A stretch of 64,000 nt of DNA from Albidovulum litorale (GTDB lineage: Bacteria; Pseudomonadota; Alphaproteobacteria; Rhodobacterales; Rhodobacteraceae), in NCBI RefSeq assembly GCF_025751495.1, contig NZ_JAOWKZ010000001.1, forward strand, positions 441,920-505,919, given 5' to 3'. Each line of letters begins with the position of its first letter. Position 1 is the first letter of the stretch. Positions 1-8,132 of this stretch are shown in pieces. Position numbers and translations under genes: made by a program. The notes below the pieces were generated by a model. The model did no database searches. It worked only from the letters and a program-made list of their open reading frames with translations, and was not told the DNA's origin.

Positions 1-38
1 CGCGCGATTTCGACTGACTTGTGCCGAGATGCGCCCAT
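1..38 (-). CDS. GTA g14 cell-wall peptidase, 5' end only
   Basis: An ATG at 36-38 on the minus strand shares one base with the stop of the hub gene and opens a frame that runs to the window edge. Only 12 codons are visible (MGASRHKSVEIA). In Rhodobacter capsulatus GTA clusters the gene after g13 is g14, an NlpC/P60-type peptidase, and an N-terminal helix followed by an IAR motif fits that family. The call rests mostly on position and overlap. Confidence 0.55.
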   Translation of the reverse strand, partial: MGASRHKSVEIA

Positions 39-925
39 CACCGCCTGCTCCCGCCGTCATTGATAGCGGCCCCGACCGGATAGGACATAAGCCAGTCCTC
101 GCCCGGAATGTCCGGAAAGCCACGGAAGTTATCGAGGTTGGCGAATTTCAGTCGGCAGGTATCCGCGCGCCTGTCACATCCCGCCTCAAGCCGAACCATG
201 TCCCCAACAGCCGGGGCAGCCCCCAGCGCCTGCCACAGCTCGACCGTCCGGATATCGCCGGTGCCCAAACGGTCATTCTTGACCGCCCCGACCAATCCGG
301 CCGCCTTCCCGGTCAGCACCCGGAACCGGCCCTTTTCGAACCACCGGTCGTCATAGCCGGTGAAATTCACGAACCGGAACACCCGCGCCTCCTCAATCTC
401 TTCGACAGCGCGTTCCTCCGAAAAACCTAACTGGTTCAGATCGAATCTGCAGCGGCTGTCCCCCAGCACTGCCGAACACCGGGCGTGATATATCTGCCCC
501 TGCTCTTGATTGAGCGCCTCCGCCAACCCGCGCAGTTCAGCGTTGAACGCGCCGCCTTTGCGCACGATCTCGCCCAATGTGCCGCGAAACTGCAGGGCAC
601 GAACCGAGACATCGGCCCAATTGACCAGCCAGCCCCGGACCTCTGCCCCGTCAAAGCGCCCGCCAAGGATGTCCTCCTCGGTGATCGCCTCGGACTGAAG
701 CGCGCCAAAGGCCTCGGTATTGTCAACCGACAGGCCCGTCGCCTGCTGGATCGCCTTCGCGGTCATGCCCGACCCGGCACGAAAGGTGATCCCCTCGAAA
801 GCCAGATCGCGGTCGTGGTCGGTAAACCCCAGAACCGCCCCATCCTTGCGGGTCACCGCAAAGGCCCGCGCAAGCGTGGTGACGCCCGTGGCCAGATGAT
901 CCTTCAACGCCTGGGGATAGGTCAA
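38..925 (-). CDS. GTA hub protein g13 (DUF2163 / TIGR02218)
   Basis: This 295-residue protein matches the DUF2163 family of baseplate hub proteins in GTAs and related siphoviruses. It would sit at the tail tip between the distal tail protein and the fibre/peptidase complex. Two cysteine pairs are visible, one in YHARCSAVLGDSRCRF near residues 150-160 and one in EAGCDRRADTC near residue 255. GTA hubs are known to hold an iron-sulphur cluster on four cysteines, and all four are present here. The conserved FRGFPDIPG stretch follows the second pair. The ATG overlaps the stop of g12 by four bases, so the two are probably translationally coupled. Confidence 0.93.
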   Translation of the reverse strand: MTYPQALKDHLATGVTTLARAFAVTRKDGAVLGFTDHDRDLAFEGITFRAGSGMTAKAIQQATGLSVDNTEAFGALQSEAITEEDILGGRFDGAEVRGWLVNWADVSVRALQFRGTLGEIVRKGGAFNAELRGLAEALNQEQGQIYHARCSAVLGDSRCRFDLNQLGFSEERAVEEIEEARVFRFVNFTGYDDRWFEKGRFRVLTGKAAGLVGAVKNDRLGTGDIRTVELWQALGAAPAVGDMVRLEAGCDRRADTCRLKFANLDNFRGFPDIPGEDWLMSYPVGAAINDGGSRR

Positions 926-1554
926 AGCCGCACCTCCACCACCGGAACCTGCGGCACGTCGCCGGCCTGAAACGAGGCGACCGAGACCTGAATCCCGTCG
1001 GTATCAAAACGCACCGGCACGTCGAATTCGAATCCGGCTGTCACCCGTTCATCGACGGCGGGCGGGCTCGCAAAGGTGACGATCCCGGTCGCCACATCGA
1101 CCGTGAAATGGACGCCTTCCTGCAATTCGTCACCCTGCAAGCCGATACGCACCGTCCCCGCCACCGGTTTGCTAATATCCCGGCTCTGCGCCTGCGACCC
1201 GGACGCATAACTTTTCACAAGCTGATACTCCGCCCTCAAGCCGTCACCGATTCCGATCAGCTGATCTGCATAGGCGGGCGTGGCCGAGGCCGTGCAGGAT
1301 TTGTAATCCGCCCAGTCCTTCCAGCGAAAGCCGTTCAACTGCCCCTGCCGTGCCTCGAAAAACGCGATCAGCGCCCCGATATCGTCAAGGCTGCGCAGGC
1401 TTACCCCCGCATCATAACGGCGCCGCGACTGCGACCAGGGGGTATTGCGTTCCTCGAACCCGTTCGACAACTGCACCACTTCCGTGCGCCGCTCAGGCCC
1501 CCCGACCGAGCCGAAGCTGAGATTCGCTGGAAACCGCACCTCATGAAATGCCAT
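922..1554 (-). CDS. GTA distal tail protein g12 (DUF2460 / TIGR02217)
   Basis: The 210-residue product begins MAFHEVRFP and carries the DUF2460 signature (FPANLSFGSVGGPER, then a YDAGVSLRS region). This family forms the distal tail ring linking tube and hub in GTAs and related phages. The chosen ATG at 1554 has a GGAGAG ribosome binding site; the longer open frame upstream is arginine-rich and not family-like. The start lies 10 bases after the tape-measure stop and the end overlaps g13, as expected of one polycistronic unit. Confidence 0.92.
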   Translation of the reverse strand: MAFHEVRFPANLSFGSVGGPERRTEVVQLSNGFEERNTPWSQSRRRYDAGVSLRSLDDIGALIAFFEARQGQLNGFRWKDWADYKSCTASATPAYADQLIGIGDGLRAEYQLVKSYASGSQAQSRDISKPVAGTVRIGLQGDELQEGVHFTVDVATGIVTFASPPAVDERVTAGFEFDVPVRFDTDGIQVSVASFQAGDVPQVPVVEVRL

Positions 1555-1564
1555 GCCGCTCTCC

Positions 1565-2236
1565 TCACCGGTTTCTGTCGCCTCGGGCGAGCGCCCGGGC
1601 CATCTGCGCCGCAATCTGGCTCTGACTGCGGGCGAAGCCCTGCACATCGGGCGTCGTCACGTTCATGACAATGTTCACCGGCCGCCCGCCACCCGCCGCC
1701 TGAACGCCCAACCGCCCGTCGGCACCGCGCGCCAAGGGCATGATCGCCTCTGGCCCCGCCTCGCCCATCAGACCCCGACCATTCCGCATCGGGAACATTG
1801 TGGGCGAGGACACGACACCTCCCTTGGCAAAGGGCATCACCCTGCCTTGAGAAAAACTCCCACCCTTTTCGAAAGGAAAGAGCCCGCTCACCAACCCGTT
1901 GATGCCATTTGCAATCGCGCCCCCGACGGCATTCTGAATAGGCTGCAGCGCGGTGTTGTAGACGCTGTTCACAATCGTCTGCGCCACCTGTTTCAGCGCA
2001 TCCGACAGCTTCATCCCGTCAAAGATCAACCCGTCGAAAGCCCGCCTCAAGCCGCCGCCGATGCTCTTCGACAGCGTATTCACCTCACGTCCGGTGAAGA
2101 CCATGCTTTCCCGCATCCGCATCAGTTCGGCGTCAAACGCCGCCGCCATCACCTGCGCACCACCCAGGCTGGTTTCAAGGGCAGCGGCCTGTGCCGCCAG
2201 CCCATCAATCCCGTCCAATCCGTCCGTCACCGGCAT
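1565..2236 (-). CDS. GTA tail tape measure protein g11
   Basis: The 223-residue protein has an N-terminal helical part and a glycine/alanine-rich centre (KSIGGGLRRAFDG; NAVGGAIANGINGLVSG). A C-terminal block, FEKGGSFSQGRVMPFAKGG followed by GLMGEAGPEAIMPL, is a hallmark of lambdoid-type tape measure ends. It is very short for a tape measure, as in R. capsulatus GTA with its short tail. The start at 2236 was chosen because AAAGGAGGG lies just upstream; it overlaps the end of the preceding chaperone by about 30 bases. Confidence 0.88.
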   Translation of the reverse strand: MPVTDGLDGIDGLAAQAAALETSLGGAQVMAAAFDAELMRMRESMVFTGREVNTLSKSIGGGLRRAFDGLIFDGMKLSDALKQVAQTIVNSVYNTALQPIQNAVGGAIANGINGLVSGLFPFEKGGSFSQGRVMPFAKGGVVSSPTMFPMRNGRGLMGEAGPEAIMPLARGADGRLGVQAAGGGRPVNIVMNVTTPDVQGFARSQSQIAAQMARALARGDRNR

Positions 2237-2432
2237 CTCGGCCCTCCTTTGTCCCGACAGGCGCATCCGGCCAGGCCCGCGCCAATTCCTCCAGCCGCGC
2301 CCGGTTAAGGGGCGGCACGGCGCCCGGATCACCCAGCATCAGCACAAGCTCGGCAGGCGTAAGCCGCCAGAAGACGTCCGGTGCCAGACCAAGGCCCGAC
2401 AGACCCGCCCGCATCAGCCCCGGCCAATCCAC
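2205..2432 (-). CDS. GTA tail assembly chaperone-like protein g10.1
   Basis: This small 75-residue protein contains LAPDVFWRLTPAELVLMLG, matching the TIGR02216-type phage proteins encoded between g10 and the tape measure gene in GTA clusters. In tailed phages this slot normally holds tail assembly chaperones that bind the tape measure protein. The likely start is a GTG at 2432, one base after the g10 stop with GGAGGCG upstream; an ATG at 2414 is the alternative. The far longer open frame upstream of the GTG is out of phase with g10 and does not look coding. Confidence 0.8.
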   Translation of the reverse strand: MDWPGLMRAGLSGLGLAPDVFWRLTPAELVLMLGDPGAVPPLNRARLEELARAWPDAPVGTKEGRDAGDGRIGRD

Positions 2433-2433
2433 C

Positions 2434-2754
2434 TCACTGCGCCTCCGGCACCGTAAAGGCACGGGCCAGCAGCTCGGCCGCCACACGCGCCGCCTCGACC
2501 GGCCCGCCGCCGATCTCCACGTTCAAAAGATCGCCAGCCGTGCCCTTCCAGCCACCGCCGCGCAGCCCCGCCACGACCAGCATCAGCACATCGCGCGTCG
2601 AAAACCGCCCCGCCTCGAACCGCTCCACCAGCTCGATCAGCGTCCCGGTCCCCAGCCCCGCCTCCAGCTCCGCCAGCGCGCCCAGCGTCAGCTTGGCCAC
2701 ATGCCGCTCACCATCGAGCGTCACGGCCACTTCCCCCGTCCACGGATTGGCCAT
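2434..2754 (-). CDS. GTA tail assembly chaperone g10
   Basis: The 106-residue product starts MANPWTGEVAVTLDG and matches the small 'gene transfer agent family' / phage tail assembly chaperone proteins encoded between the major tail protein and the tape measure gene. The central GALAELEAGLGTGTLIELVERF helix region is typical. Its ATG overlaps the stop of g9 and its stop lies against the g10.1 start, so the three are probably co-translated. No slippery sequence linking g10 and g10.1 by frameshift was evident. Confidence 0.85.
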   Translation of the reverse strand: MANPWTGEVAVTLDGERHVAKLTLGALAELEAGLGTGTLIELVERFEAGRFSTRDVLMLVVAGLRGGGWKGTAGDLLNVEIGGGPVEAARVAAELLARAFTVPEAQ

Positions 2755-3167
2755 CAGATCGCCGTGAAGTTGAGCGCGCCGGCCGAGGCAAGCGACAGCT
2801 CATAGGTCGCCTCGCCGTTGTAACTCCCGGCATATTCGATCGCGGTGATCTGGAACGGTCCCTCGACAATGCCGAAATCCGGTATGATCACCTGAAACTG
2901 CTCGACCGTTCCGGCAAAGAAAATCTGCCGTGCCCGGTCGTCGGTCGCGCTGTCGACAAATACGCCGGAACCAGAGACCGAAGCCGACCGTACGCCCGCC
3001 CCGCCCAGCAACTCCCGCCAGCCGCCCTGGCTCTCCAGACTGGTCACATCGACCGTCTCTGCGTTGAAACTGATCCGCGTCGCACGCAGCCCCGCGATTG
3101 TGGTGAATTGCCCGCCCCCGGTCAGGTCGAGCTTGATCAGAAGGTCCTTGCCGTTCTGGGCAGCCAT
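2754..3167 (-). CDS. GTA major tail tube protein g9
   Basis: The 137-residue product begins MAAQNGKDLLIKLD and belongs to the TP901-1/TIGR02126 type of phage major tail proteins (FTTIAGLRATRISFNAETVDVTS, then SVSGSGVFVDS). It would polymerise into the tail tube. A 106-base untranslated gap separates it from g8, whereas most genes around it overlap. This may reflect an extra expression signal for an abundant structural protein. Confidence 0.92.
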   Translation of the reverse strand: MAAQNGKDLLIKLDLTGGGQFTTIAGLRATRISFNAETVDVTSLESQGGWRELLGGAGVRSASVSGSGVFVDSATDDRARQIFFAGTVEQFQVIIPDFGIVEGPFQITAIEYAGSYNGEATYELSLASAGALNFTAI

Positions 3168-3273
3168 GTCCGTTCTCCGTTTCGTGAAAGTACCGGGCCG
3201 TCAGCGAAGAACTGACACCCTGAATTGTTCGATTTGTGCAACCCTGCCCCGAACCTGATCCGGAGCCCCAGGC

Positions 3274-3681
3274 TCAATCCTCGATCCGCGCCCGGAAGGT
3301 CAGGTCGATCCGCCGCACATCCGCCTTCTCGACCCGCCGCGCCCGCGCCTTGAGGAACCAGAGCCCCACCAGATGGCCGCGCGCCAGCACCAGTGTCGCG
3401 CCGGTCAAGGCATCCGACACCGCCGCCGCCACCGCCTTGGCATTCTGAAACCCCGCCTGATCGGTAACGACCGAGACGGTGAATTCGTGAAACGAGCCCC
3501 GCCCCACCTGATCGGAGGCATCGCGCACATCCTCGGGCCCGATCGACACATAGGTTCCCGTCACCGTACCCGGCGGTACGGAGTCATAGACCGCGCCAGA
3601 TAACAGCGCATCCAGCGCTGAATCCGCCGTCAACCTCTGATAGATCGCCGCCTGAAGCGCGGCCGCTGCTCCGTAACTCAT
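3274..3681 (-). CDS. GTA tail terminator / tail-completion protein g8 (DUF3168)
   Basis: The 135-residue product begins MSYGAAAALQAAIYQRL, the characteristic start of DUF3168 proteins (tail terminators of the HK97/lambda gpU type). Further family features are the YVSIGPEDVRD segment and the central FTVSVVTDQAG strand. It caps the tail tube at the head-proximal end. The ATG at 3681 overlaps the g7 stop (ATGA). The same frame is open further upstream only across the other reading of g7. Confidence 0.9.
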   Translation of the reverse strand: MSYGAAAALQAAIYQRLTADSALDALLSGAVYDSVPPGTVTGTYVSIGPEDVRDASDQVGRGSFHEFTVSVVTDQAGFQNAKAVAAAVSDALTGATLVLARGHLVGLWFLKARARRVEKADVRRIDLTFRARIED

Positions 3682-4016
3682 GCCACAACCTCCTCCTGCG
3701 CAAAGCAGGTCAGGTATTGCCCGCCCGGATCGTCCTCGGTCACGGCGGTAATGCGGAAAACCCGCGACCCGTCCCGGAACCTCTGTTCGGGCTTCGGCCG
3801 CGACGGCGCACCTTGCGGCGCGCCCCGCACCGTGATGCGGTAGTTGACCGAGGATACGGTCAGAAACTCCCCGGCCCGCTCCCGCCCCGACCCGGCATCG
3901 ACGGCCGCCCAGAGCGTGCCCAAAGCCACCCAGTTCAGCGCCCATCCGCCCGCACCATCCGGCACCCGCTGCGCCTCTTCCAGCACGAGTTTGCGATTCA
4001 GCCTCGGCGCGCTCAT
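3678..4016 (-). CDS. GTA head closure (stopper) protein g7
   Basis: The 112-residue protein MSAPRLNRKLVLEEAQRVPDG matches the phage head-tail adaptor family (SPP1 gp16-like), with typical strands GGWALNWVALGTLWAAV and RVFRITAVTEDDP. It would close the head connector and bind the tail. It overlaps g6 and g8 by four bases on each side, within a densely packed translational cascade. Confidence 0.9.
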   Translation of the reverse strand: MSAPRLNRKLVLEEAQRVPDGAGGWALNWVALGTLWAAVDAGSGRERAGEFLTVSSVNYRITVRGAPQGAPSRPKPEQRFRDGSRVFRITAVTEDDPGGQYLTCFAQEEVVA

Positions 4017-4609
4017 GCGGCACCCCCGCCAAGCACCCGCACCGTCCGCCAGCGCTCGATCAAAGCCATAACGCCAAAGGGCATCGCCATCCGTTCACCC
4101 GCCTCATGCCGGTTCTCATGATACTGCGCCGCCAGCAGGAACACCGCCTGCGCCAGATCCACCGGCACATCCGCCCACACCAGACCAAAACCAGCCGTGA
4201 ACACCACCTCGGCCACACCGCCCACCGGAATACCCGGCAACAAGGCCCCCGTCGCCACGATCTTCGGCCGGTGGGCATCCTTTTCCAGCCGGTAGCGCGT
4301 CGGGTCGATCAGGTCCGGCACCCCGTCCCGGTCCTTTACCGTGACGGACACAACCGCACTTACCGGGGCCACGGGCAAGGCTTGGGTATCGGGCCAACGC
4401 CAGCCATTCGTCTCAAGCACATAATCCCGCGCGATCAGCGCCTTGCCGATCCGTCCCTCGACCGCCGCCAAAGCGGCGCGCAGGTAACTCTCGACCAGCG
4501 CATCCTGCGCCCCGTCATCGGCAAACCCGGTGCCAAGCCGCAGATGGTCCTTGAATTCCGCCACCGGGAGTATCGCCTGCGGCACCGGTGTCACTTCGCT
4601 CAGCATCAT
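4013..4609 (-). CDS. GTA head-tail connector (adaptor) g6
   Basis: The 198-residue protein starts MMLSEVTPVPQAILPV and matches the gp6-like head-tail connector family, with early EFKDHLRLGT and then LVESYLRAALAAVEGRIGKAL. The C-terminal LAQAVFLLAAQYHENRHEAG helix is typical. It forms the adaptor ring below the portal. The ATG at 4609 has GGAG nine bases upstream. The 158-base gap to the capsid gene is one of the few large gaps inside the cluster. Confidence 0.9.
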   Translation of the reverse strand: MMLSEVTPVPQAILPVAEFKDHLRLGTGFADDGAQDALVESYLRAALAAVEGRIGKALIARDYVLETNGWRWPDTQALPVAPVSAVVSVTVKDRDGVPDLIDPTRYRLEKDAHRPKIVATGALLPGIPVGGVAEVVFTAGFGLVWADVPVDLAQAVFLLAAQYHENRHEAGERMAMPFGVMALIERWRTVRVLGGGAA

Positions 4610-4767
4610 GGGAAGTCTCCGATAGTTGCGCCCATTCTGTGAAGAATCGGACGCGGGCCAGCGCCCCGCATTGCTCGGACGGAGGGAGCAGCTAGACAAC
4701 ACGAGGGATTTGGGCAGCCCGCGCCCGAACGACCGGGGCCCGAAAGTCCCGGCCGACCCGCAATCCC

Positions 4768-5964
4768 TTACGAGATCGCGAATTTCAGCAGCTTGATCGC
4801 GGCAAAGTCGCTGACATCCCCGCCCACACGCTTGGAGGCATAGAAGAGGACATGCGGTTTGGCCGAGAACGGATCGCGCAGCACCCGCATGTCGGGGCGT
4901 TCGGCAATCGTGTAGCCGTTGTGGAAGTCACCGAAGGCAATGGCATAGGCATCATTGCCGATATCCGGCATGTCCTCGGCCACCAGAACCGGATATCCCA
5001 TCAGCCGCGCGGGCTCGCCCGCCGCCAGACCGTCCGACCACAGGAAGCGGCCATCGGCATCCTTCATCTTGCGCACGGCACCCGCCGTCTTCGAGTTCAT
5101 CACGAAGCTCGCATTCGCCCGGTATTCGGCGTTCAGCGCATAGACAAGATCAATGATCGCGTCCGAGGCATTGGTCGCGGCAAAATCGCCCGCCGCCCCC
5201 GTCGGCACGTAACCGAGCGATCCCCAGGCCCAGGCCCCGTTGTCAACGGCGCTATGGGTAAGAAAGCCCGTCGGCTTGTCGATGCCATCGCCCGAGATAA
5301 AGGACTGCGCCTCGGCCCGGCTGAACTTGTCGGCGATCCGCTCCGCAAGCCACCCTTCGACGTCAAAGGCCGAGTCGTCCAGCAGACGCTGCGACGCCTT
5401 CGGCATCGCCGCCAATTCATGCAGCGGGATAGAGATACGGTCGATCTGCGGCGTGCCGGTCTCCGCAATCGACCCGGTTTCCGTGGCCCAGCCCGACCCT
5501 AGATCGGTATGATCCACCAGCACATCGAACGAGGTCGCCTCAACCTGCACGACATTGGCGATCGAACGCAGCGACGAGGTCGCCTTCAGCACCCCGCGGA
5601 TACGCTCGGAGGTCTGCGGATCGACCAGAAAACCGCCCTCCGCGTTCACCTGGCTATTCAGCGCCTTGCCCTCCAGCGTCAGGCCGCGCAGCCCGTCATC
5701 GTCGCCCGAGCGCAGATAGGTAGCAAAGGCCTTCTTGTGCGGCGCCTCATGGTCGATGGCGGTGGACAGAACCGGACGGCCCGGCATGTGAGATTTGCGA
5801 TCCAGCATGGTCAGTCGCTCTTCCTGTTGTTGCAACCTTGATTTCACGTCGTCCTGAAAGCCCTTGAACTCGCTCAGGAAACCCTGCAGCGCGGACTTCA
5901 CCTCCCCGGCCGGAGCGTCGGACACGCCTTCCCCGGCCCGAGCCTTCGTCTCGGTCTTCTTCAT
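4768..5964 (-). CDS. GTA major capsid protein g5 (HK97 fold)
   Basis: The 398-residue product is an HK97-type major capsid protein. An N-terminal charged scaffolding-like delta region (to about residue 90) includes LQQQEERLTMLDRKSHM and would be removed by the g4 protease. The capsid core follows: GGFLVDPQTSERIRGVL, a VEATSFDVLVD strand, and the C-terminal YTIAERPDMRVLRDPF and VLFYASKRVGG. The start at 5964 was chosen because GAGGTGAT lies eight bases upstream. The other nearby ATG at 5973 has no good site. Confidence 0.95.
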   Translation of the reverse strand: MKKTETKARAGEGVSDAPAGEVKSALQGFLSEFKGFQDDVKSRLQQQEERLTMLDRKSHMPGRPVLSTAIDHEAPHKKAFATYLRSGDDDGLRGLTLEGKALNSQVNAEGGFLVDPQTSERIRGVLKATSSLRSIANVVQVEATSFDVLVDHTDLGSGWATETGSIAETGTPQIDRISIPLHELAAMPKASQRLLDDSAFDVEGWLAERIADKFSRAEAQSFISGDGIDKPTGFLTHSAVDNGAWAWGSLGYVPTGAAGDFAATNASDAIIDLVYALNAEYRANASFVMNSKTAGAVRKMKDADGRFLWSDGLAAGEPARLMGYPVLVAEDMPDIGNDAYAIAFGDFHNGYTIAERPDMRVLRDPFSAKPHVLFYASKRVGGDVSDFAAIKLLKFAIS

Positions 5965-6002
5965 ACCCATCACCTCAAGTCAGGGGTTGCGTCAGGCGGG
6001 GG

Positions 6003-6560
6003 TCATTTCCCCGCCAATGCCCGGCGCGCCTCGTCGAACAAAGCCGCCAGCTCATGCAGATCGGTCACCCCAAGCGCATCGCCCTTGGCCCCGACCCGCG
6101 CCTCGGGAAGCATCGGGAACGTGACCAGCGACACTTCCCAAAGCTCCACCTCGCGAAGCAGGCGCTGCCCCTTCGCGTCCTTCTCCGCCGTCACCGTGCG
6201 GTAGCCGATGGACAATCCGTCGATGGCGCCCGCCGCAACCAAAGCCGCCGCCTCGCGGCCCTTCTCGACCTCGGTCAGGATGCGGCCCTTCACGCGCAGG
6301 CCGCGGCCATCCTCGACGATCTCGTCCCAGACCCCGATGGGCTGGGCCGGATCGTGCTGCCACAGCATCTTCACCGCCCGGCCCTGATCCTTCAGCCGCG
6401 CCAGCGACTTGCCATAGGCCCCGCTGACCACAACATCGCCGCCCTGATCGGTGATGCCGAAGTAAGAGGCATAGCCCTCAATCCGGCAGCCCTCCTTGAC
6501 GGCGACATCCTCGCCCAGCCGGCAGAACTTCATCTCCAGCCCGTAATCACTTGTCATCAT
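6003..6560 (-). CDS. GTA prohead protease g4 (HK97 family, S78-like)
   Basis: The 185-residue product is an HK97-type prohead serine protease. The family landmarks are IEGYASYFGITDQGGDVV, the histidine in MLWQHDPAQPIG and the serine in GAIDGLSIGYR. It would cleave the capsid delta domain during maturation. Adjacency to the capsid gene, 38 bases apart, is standard. The start could be either of the first two ATGs. Confidence 0.94.
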   Translation of the reverse strand: MMTSDYGLEMKFCRLGEDVAVKEGCRIEGYASYFGITDQGGDVVVSGAYGKSLARLKDQGRAVKMLWQHDPAQPIGVWDEIVEDGRGLRVKGRILTEVEKGREAAALVAAGAIDGLSIGYRTVTAEKDAKGQRLLREVELWEVSLVTFPMLPEARVGAKGDALGVTDLHELAALFDEARRALAGK

Positions 6561-6570
6561 GTCAGATTTC

Positions 6571-6813
6571 CTATTTCGGCCCGAACTCGATCAAGGACTG
6601 CGCCGCCTGTGCCAGAAAGACGCCCACCACCCCGAAAACGGTCATCCAAAGCCGCTTTTCCACGCCCCCGATCATCGCCTCGATCCGCTCCAGCCGCTTC
6701 TCGACCATCTCGAATTGCAGCGCCATGACCCGTTCCGTCGCCTCGAACCGATGTTCATGGGCGCATTGAAAGGGCTCTTTCAGGTAACGCGACCCCGGCC
6801 CCTCCATGCTCAT
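6571..6813 (-). CDS. GTA head formation protein g3.5
   Basis: This 80-residue protein has a helical N-terminal half (FEATERVMALQFEMVEKRLERIEAMIGG) with coiled-coil character, followed by one hydrophobic segment, LWMTVFGVVGVFLAQAAQSL. Size, topology and location between portal and protease match g3.5 of R. capsulatus GTA. Its biochemical role is poorly understood. The ATG overlaps the portal stop by four bases. Confidence 0.8.
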   Translation of the reverse strand: MSMEGPGSRYLKEPFQCAHEHRFEATERVMALQFEMVEKRLERIEAMIGGVEKRLWMTVFGVVGVFLAQAAQSLIEFGPK

Positions 6814-7982
6814 TCCTCATCCGCCAGACGCGGCAGCCCCAGGATCGCCCGCTTTTCGGCATCGGTCAGGAACGTCGCCTCACCGATCCGCTTCCACTGC
6901 TGATCGCGCTCAATGGCCAAAGCCGGGACCTGATCCAGATCCGGACGCAGTTCCACATGCTCACCCAGATGGGTCGAAAGCCAATAGGACACCGCCGCCG
7001 TCACTCGTGTGGCCAGTGGCAACACCGTCAGCCGATAAAACGCCCGGTTCGCCTCCTGATAATTGGCATAGGTGGCGTCGCCCGGTATCCCCAGCAGCAT
7101 CGGCGGCACCCCGAAGGCCACCGCAATCTCCCGCGCGGCCGCCTCCTTGGTCTTCTGAAACTCCATGTCCGACGGGCTGAACCCCATCGGTTTCCAGTCG
7201 AGCCCACCCTCCAGCAGCATCGGCCGCCCGGCATTGCGCGCGCCCTGATGATGCATCTCCATCTCTTGGATCAGCCGGTCATACTGATCGCCCGACAATT
7301 GCGCCTGCCCGTCCGCCCCCTTGTAGACGATGGCGCCCGAGGGCCGCGCGGCATTGTCGAGCAGGGCCTTCGACCAGCTCGACGCCGAATTGTGCACGTC
7401 AACCGCCACCGCCGCCGCCTGCATCGGCGACAGGCCATAATGGTCATCCTGCGGATGGAACGACTTGATGTGACAGATCGGATCGACCGGCCCGGTCATG
7501 TCGAAGCGGTGTTTGCGCCCGCCCACCGTGTAGTCATAGGCCACCGGCCAGCCATCGGCGCCGGGCACCAGCGAAATCCGGTCCGACCGCAGCACATGCA
7601 GTTCCACCGGCAGGCCGGTGACGCCCACCGCCTCGACATAGCCATTGCCGCTCAGCAGAAGCTGACCGTACAAAGCCTCGAACAGCTCCGCCCGCCCCTG
7701 CCCCGGATTGGGCCGCCGCATCAGGTCGATGACAGGATGCACGTCATAACGCCGCTCGCCATCCTGACAAACCAAGGGAAGCGCCGCCGCCGCCTCGGCG
7801 ATCAGCTTTACCGCCCGGAACCCCACCGGATTACCGGAAAACCCGGTCTTCGTCAGGCTCACCACATCGCGCGGGCTCCACGCCACCCGCCCAGACGAGC
7901 CCCAGGCCACAACCCGCCCCGTGGCCGAGGCCTTATGCTCCGGCACAGCGCCTTCGGCGCGCCGGAAGATGTTCCAAACCAT
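6810..7982 (-). CDS. GTA portal protein g3 (HK97 family)
   Basis: The 390-residue product MVWNIFRRAEG is an HK97-type portal. Diagnostic segments are PRDVVSLTKTGFSGNPVGFRAV, DLMRRPNPGQGRAELFEALY, GNGYVE and the C-terminal FGVPPMLLGIPGDATYANYQEA. It forms the dodecameric DNA-entry ring on which terminase docks. The start at 7982 follows AGGAGAG at good spacing; the longer open frame reads into a dispersed repeat. The 150-base gap to the large terminase gene, filled by that repeat, is unusual for this cluster. Confidence 0.94.
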   Translation of the reverse strand: MVWNIFRRAEGAVPEHKASATGRVVAWGSSGRVAWSPRDVVSLTKTGFSGNPVGFRAVKLIAEAAAALPLVCQDGERRYDVHPVIDLMRRPNPGQGRAELFEALYGQLLLSGNGYVEAVGVTGLPVELHVLRSDRISLVPGADGWPVAYDYTVGGRKHRFDMTGPVDPICHIKSFHPQDDHYGLSPMQAAAVAVDVHNSASSWSKALLDNAARPSGAIVYKGADGQAQLSGDQYDRLIQEMEMHHQGARNAGRPMLLEGGLDWKPMGFSPSDMEFQKTKEAAAREIAVAFGVPPMLLGIPGDATYANYQEANRAFYRLTVLPLATRVTAAVSYWLSTHLGEHVELRPDLDQVPALAIERDQQWKRIGEATFLTDAEKRAILGLPRLADEE

Positions 7983-8040
7983 CCGATCTCTCCTGTCTTG
8001 CCCGACCGCCAGATGCCCGGCGCCCGCACCGGACGCCCCA

Positions 8041-8128
8041 ACTTCCACTTGGGTCAAATATCCTCGGGGGGAGCGTTCCGGACCCGGTCCGGAACGCGTC
8101 GGGGGGCAGACAGCCCCCCGCTCCGACC
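8041..8128. repeat. Dispersed palindromic intergenic element inside the GTA cluster
   Basis: The stretch between terminase and portal holds CAAATATCCTCGGGG followed by two nested palindromes, GCGTTCCGGAC/GTCCGGAACGC and GGGGGGC/GCCCCCC. It resembles four other elements in this window that combine an 'AATACTCC' box with a GC-rich hairpin (15747, 25035, 33909, 59131). It lies entirely in non-coding DNA. Confidence 0.7.
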
Positions 8129-8132
8129 TCGC

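Noticed and set aside
3201-3217. Short inverted repeat GTCAG/CTGAC in the gap before the GTA tail tube gene
   Set aside because: A five-base stem is expected by chance and no T-run follows on the minus strand.
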